DNA from: an uncultured beta proteobacterium | GTDB taxonomy: Bacteria > Pseudomonadota > Gammaproteobacteria > Burkholderiales > Burkholderiaceae_C | Length of the DNA stretch: 10,649 nucleotides | Direction: 5' to 3' | Assembly (NCBI GenBank): GCA_903927495.1 | Contig: CAIYNH010000253.1 | Span: 1-10,649, forward strand | In this document: positions 8,175 through 10,649 of the stretch, in pieces | Numbering within the stretch: position 1 is the first letter of the stretch | Layout of the letters: every line of letters begins with the position of its first letter | Position numbers and translations under genes: made by a program | The notes under the pieces: generated by a model | Told to the model about the DNA's origin: nothing | Database searches by the model: none | Seen by the model: only the letters and a program-made list of their open reading frames with translations

Positions 8175-8181
8175 CCAGACC

Positions 8182-9159
8182 ATGGAAATTTTTGACTACG
8201 ACAATATTCTGCTGCTGCCACGCAAGTGCCGTGTGGAAAGCCGCTCAGAGTGCGATGCCAGTGTGACACTTGGATCACGGCAATTTCGATTGCCGGTGGT
8301 GCCTGCCAACATGAAAACGGTAGTGAGCGAGCCTATTTGCGTTTGGCTCGCGCAGAACAACTACTTTTATGTAATGCACCGCTTTGACCTGGACAACGTT
8401 CAGTTTGTCAAAAGCATGAAGGCGCGCGGCCTCGTTGCATCGATTTCCCTGGGAGTCAAACAAGCTGATTACGACACCGTTGACCAGTTGGTGAAGCATG
8501 GGCTGACCCCTGAATACATCACTATTGACATTGCCCACGGTCATGCTGACAGCGTAAAAAATATGATTGGTTACCTGCGCGAAAAAATTCCCAATACCTT
8601 CATCATCGCCGGCAATGTGGCTACGCCTGAGGCCGTGATAGACCTGGAAAACTGGGGCGCAGATGCCACCAAAGTCGGCATTGGTCCAGGCAAGGTCTGC
8701 ATCACCAAGCTGAAAACCGGATTTGGTACCGGTGGCTGGCAATTGAGCGCGGTTAAATGGTGCGCCCGGGTCGCCACCAAGCCGATCTTCGCCGATGGCG
8801 GCATACGCGAGCATGGTGACATTGCCAAGTCCATTCGATTTGGTGCCACCATGGTCATGGTCGGCTCCATGCTGGCCGGCCACGAGGAGTCTCCTGGCAA
8901 AACCGTCGAAGTCGACGGCAAACTCTACAAGGAATATTTTGGCTCAGCCAGTGACTTCAATAAGGGCGAATACAAGCACGTTGAAGGCAAGCGCATCCTG
9001 GAACCGGTCAAGGGAACTTTGGCGAACACCTTGATTGAAATGGAGCAAGACATTCAAAGCTCTATCAGCTATTCAGGTGGCAAAAAGCTGATGGATATCC
9101 GCAAAGTCAATTACGTCACGCTGGGCGGTGACAACGCCGGTGAACACTTGCTGATGTGA
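8182..9159 (+). CDS. guaC: GMP reductase
   Basis: A 325-residue NADPH-dependent GMP reductase, which deaminates GMP to IMP and ammonia in purine salvage in the cytoplasm. It is a TIM-barrel enzyme of the IMP dehydrogenase/GMP reductase family without CBS domains. The catalytic Cys is C173 in the [11 protein letters not shown] motif (166-176). Other conserved blocks are [12 protein letters not shown] (111-122), the phosphate-binding [21 protein letters not shown] region, and [12 protein letters not shown] near the active-site flap. The sequence and length fit the Firmicutes-type (GuaC2, Staphylococcus-like, about 325 residues) better than the E. coli type (about 347). The start at 8182 is preferred because it gives the typical family N-terminus (MEIFDYDNI) and has GGAG seven bases upstream; the 17 extra residues from 8131 are not family-like. 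It follows the bkd terminator as a separate unit and converges with fdhD. Confidence 0.95.
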   Translation: MEIFDYDNILLLPRKCRVESRSECDASVTLGSRQFRLPVVPANMKTVVSEPICVWLAQNNYFYVMHRFDLDNVQFVKSMKARGLVASISLGVKQADYDTVDQLVKHGLTPEYITIDIAHGHADSVKNMIGYLREKIPNTFIIAGNVATPEAVIDLENWGADATKVGIGPGKVCITKLKTGFGTGGWQLSAVKWCARVATKPIFADGGIREHGDIAKSIRFGATMVMVGSMLAGHEESPGKTVEVDGKLYKEYFGSASDFNKGEYKHVEGKRILEPVKGTLANTLIEMEQDIQSSISYSGGKKLMDIRKVNYVTLGGDNAGEHLLM

Positions 9160-9178
9160 CGGCAGTGGCAGCAGGTTT

Positions 9179-10024
9179 CTAAGCTGCTGTCGGCAAGCGA
9201 AAACCAGTCAATTCAGGCTGCAAAAGCAAGCGATGCGGGGCGGTGTAGCACAAAAAACGCCGATTGGTGGTGCGCCCTATTGCGCACAGGTTCAGACGCC
9301 GCGCCACTTCCACGCCCATCTCGGTAATACCACTACGCGAAACGACAATGGGCACGCCCATTTGCGCCGACTTGATGACCATCTCGCTGGTCAATCGCCC
9401 AGTGGTGTAAAACACCTTATCGTGACCCAGCATGGCATCAACATCCTGCAGCCACATCCACCCAGCGATAGTGTCGATAGCGTTGTGGCGACCCACGTCC
9501 TCAACAAACACCAGCATCTCATCACCCCGAAATAATGCACAACCATGCACCGATCCAGCCGACTTGTAGGTGGTTTCCTGCAGGCGAATGGCATTGACGA
9601 TGGCATAAAGCTGAGATTGCTCAAGCGAAGCTTCGGGTAACTTGATCTGATCAACCTCAGCCATCAGATCGCCAAACACGCTGCCCTGGCCGCATCCGGT
9701 GGTCACGACGCGTTTGGCAGTACGGCCTTCAATATCTGAAATACCTTGCCGGGTTTTCACGGCTGCGGCCCCCACCTCCCAGTCTACCGTGATCGATTCG
9801 ACCTCGTCGACGGTTGCAACCAGGCGCTGGTTACGCAAGAATCCAAGCACCAGCAGTTCTGGCTGAGCACCAAGCGTCATGAGCGTGACAAGTTCCCGCT
9901 TGTCAACATAAAGCGTCAGTGCCCGCTCAGCCGGAATGGCAAGCGTACAAGTCTCACCAAACTCGTTAACGGCGCAAATGTCGCGCGTTAACGGCGCTCG
10001 GGCTTGCGTCAGATAGGGCAGCAA
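9179..10024 (-). CDS. fdhD: Formate dehydrogenase accessory sulfurtransferase FdhD
   Basis: A 281-residue cytoplasmic protein that, in studied members, carries sulfur from a cysteine desulfurase to the bis-MGD molybdenum or tungsten cofactor of formate dehydrogenase and is needed for its activity. Family blocks seen are ALTLYVDKRELVTLM (35-49), the LGFL segment near 60, SVHGCALF (158-165), VEDVGRHNAIDTIAG (174-188) and YTTGRLTSEMV (206-216) followed by a VVSRSG motif near 227-232. The mobile-loop motif, CXXC in E. coli FdhD, reads C111-G-Q-G here: the first Cys is kept and the second is Gly. The best start is a TTG at 10024, five bases after the stop of the upstream small gene. No in-frame ATG or GTG with a good ribosome site is near, so translation is probably coupled. 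It is the last gene of a formate dehydrogenase operon and ends 19 bases from the convergent guaC stop. Confidence 0.94.
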   Translation of the reverse strand: MLPYLTQARAPLTRDICAVNEFGETCTLAIPAERALTLYVDKRELVTLMTLGAQPELLVLGFLRNQRLVATVDEVESITVDWEVGAAAVKTRQGISDIEGRTAKRVVTTGCGQGSVFGDLMAEVDQIKLPEASLEQSQLYAIVNAIRLQETTYKSAGSVHGCALFRGDEMLVFVEDVGRHNAIDTIAGWMWLQDVDAMLGHDKVFYTTGRLTSEMVIKSAQMGVPIVVSRSGITEMGVEVARRLNLCAIGRTTNRRFLCYTAPHRLLLQPELTGFRLPTAA

Positions 10025-10029
10025 TGGTG

Positions 10030-10416
10030 TTAGGGCTTCTTCTGTGGCGCTACATTTGCAGGAGCAGCAGATGCAGGTACAGCGGGTGCAGCAACCACAA
10101 CAGGCGGATAAATGAAGGGGCCAGGGTCAACGCAACCAGAGGCCGGCGCCGGGGCTTTGGGATCTTTGGATGCAGGTTTTTCGCTTGACTTGACTGCTTT
10201 GTCTACTGCATGGGGTGCTTTCACGTAGGCCGCCACTTTGTCCTGCGACTTGCACAACTGATAGCCTTCAACCTTTCCCGACCAGGCAGCCTTGGCACTG
10301 GCCTCAGCCGCCTTCGCTTTGGCTTCATCGGAGAGTCCCGGCAGTTTGGCTATTGCGACGGTGCCCATCAGCAGCACAGCGGCACCGGTCAACCATTGTT
10401 TCAGAGATATTTTCAT
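10030..10416 (-). CDS. Small exported Ala/Pro/Lys-rich protein of unknown function in the formate dehydrogenase operon
   Basis: A 128-residue protein I cannot assign to a named family. Residues 1-23 form a clear Sec signal peptide (MKISLKQW start, hydrophobic core, cleavage after AIA). The mature part begins with a Lys/Ala-rich, probably helical stretch (24-48). It continues with GYQLCKSQDKVAAYVK holding C55, a Lys/Pro-rich segment, a second Cys (C95) and an Ala/Pro/Val-rich tail ending QKKP. The two Cys could form a disulfide in the periplasm. GAGAAAG lies five bases before the ATG and partly within the end of the preceding gene. It sits 10 bases after the formate dehydrogenase gamma gene and 5 bases before fdhD, so a role tied to formate dehydrogenase is plausible. 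This rests on position alone. Confidence 0.75.
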   Translation of the reverse strand: MKISLKQWLTGAAVLLMGTVAIAKLPGLSDEAKAKAAEASAKAAWSGKVEGYQLCKSQDKVAAYVKAPHAVDKAVKSSEKPASKDPKAPAPASGCVDPGPFIYPPVVVAAPAVPASAAPANVAPQKKP

Positions 10417-10426
10417 AACAACTTTC

Positions 10427-10649
10427 TCAAACTTGAACGGGTTGCACTAACGGATTTGAGCCTGACACCTGAGAACGGTGGGTCGCAATCTTGCCACTCC
10501 TGATATCGTCATACCAAAGCTTGTGGTGTTGCTCAGCCCAGGTTTCATCAACGTAGCCGGTTCGCATGCCTTCCAGCGAGCCTTTGGTGCCAAGCGTCCC
10601 CATGTAGATGTGCCCTATCATCAAGACCAACATCAAAATATTGGAAACA
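10427..10649 (-). CDS. Formate dehydrogenase gamma subunit (cytochrome b), C-terminal fragment
   Basis: Only the last 73 residues are visible; the gene enters from the right edge, and the frame is open to base 10649. The visible part begins in a membrane helix (VSNILMLVLMIGHIYMGTLG) containing the His of the GHIYMGT motif, a typical haem b ligand in the last helix of FdnI/FdoI-type subunits. It is followed by the conserved cytoplasmic tail pattern EGM-x-TGYVDE-x-W-x-x-QHHKLWY. In known enzymes this subunit anchors the periplasmic formate dehydrogenase and passes electrons to quinone. The tail after LWYDDI is longer and polar. The operon continues into the small exported protein and fdhD. Assignment is by remembered family pattern and is supported by the fdhD neighbour. 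Confidence 0.85.
   Translation of the reverse strand, partial: VSNILMLVLMIGHIYMGTLGTKGSLEGMRTGYVDETWAEQHHKLWYDDIRSGKIATHRSQVSGSNPLVQPVQV

Noticed and set aside
8131..8181. An upstream start for GMP reductase
   Set aside because: The extra 17 residues are not family-like, and GGAG precedes the ATG at 8182.
8275..8883. A 202-codon open frame antisense to guaC
   Set aside because: It lies entirely opposite a clearly conserved enzyme and its translation has no recognisable features.
9167..9191. A hairpin CAGCAG...CTGCTG across the gap between guaC and fdhD
   Set aside because: The stem is six bases with a 9-base loop and no T run on either strand, and it partly lies in the fdhD coding end; too weak to call a terminator.

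Overview
The window looks like a chromosomal segment of a betaproteobacterium, probably Burkholderiales (Comamonadaceae/Rhodoferax-like). This is inferred from the gene families, the moderately GC-rich base composition as judged by eye, and the close resemblance of the bkd proteins to remembered Pseudomonas/Burkholderiales versions. No search could be run. No insertion sequence, CRISPR array, tRNA or rRNA is visible, and no stretch longer than 300 bases lacks a gene.

Left part (1-3034, minus strand): an apparent electron-transfer operon. Transcription runs right to left. The first gene (2066-3034) encodes an integral membrane protein with two H-x13-H helices, the signature of a transmembrane di-heme cytochrome b. 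Next is a secreted 617-residue protein with 24 CXXCH haem c sites (196-2049), built as an N-terminal triheme segment plus seven c7-like triheme repeats. A second secreted multihaem protein overlaps it by the four bases ATGA (1-199, cut by the window edge). Together they suggest a route between the membrane quinone pool and a long periplasmic haem wire. This is the least ordinary system here.

Middle left (3157-4139, minus strand): a Tat-exported dienelactone-hydrolase-family enzyme followed by a clear rho-independent terminator.

Middle (4396-7967, plus strand): bkdA1-bkdA2-bkdB, the E1 alpha, E1 beta and E2 subunits of the branched-chain 2-oxoacid dehydrogenase used in valine, leucine and isoleucine breakdown. 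The genes are packed with gaps of 2-3 bases and end at a strong terminator. No E3 (lpdV) follows, so a shared dihydrolipoamide dehydrogenase must be used.

Right (8182-9159, plus strand): a 325-residue GMP reductase (GuaC) of the Firmicutes-like subtype. Its short upstream region carries a plausible promoter and several inverted repeats.

Far right (9179-10649, minus strand): the end of a formate dehydrogenase operon. It holds the C-terminus of the cytochrome b gamma subunit, a small exported Ala/Pro/Lys-rich protein of unknown function, and FdhD, the sulfurtransferase needed to activate formate dehydrogenase. FdhD converges on guaC with a 19-base gap.
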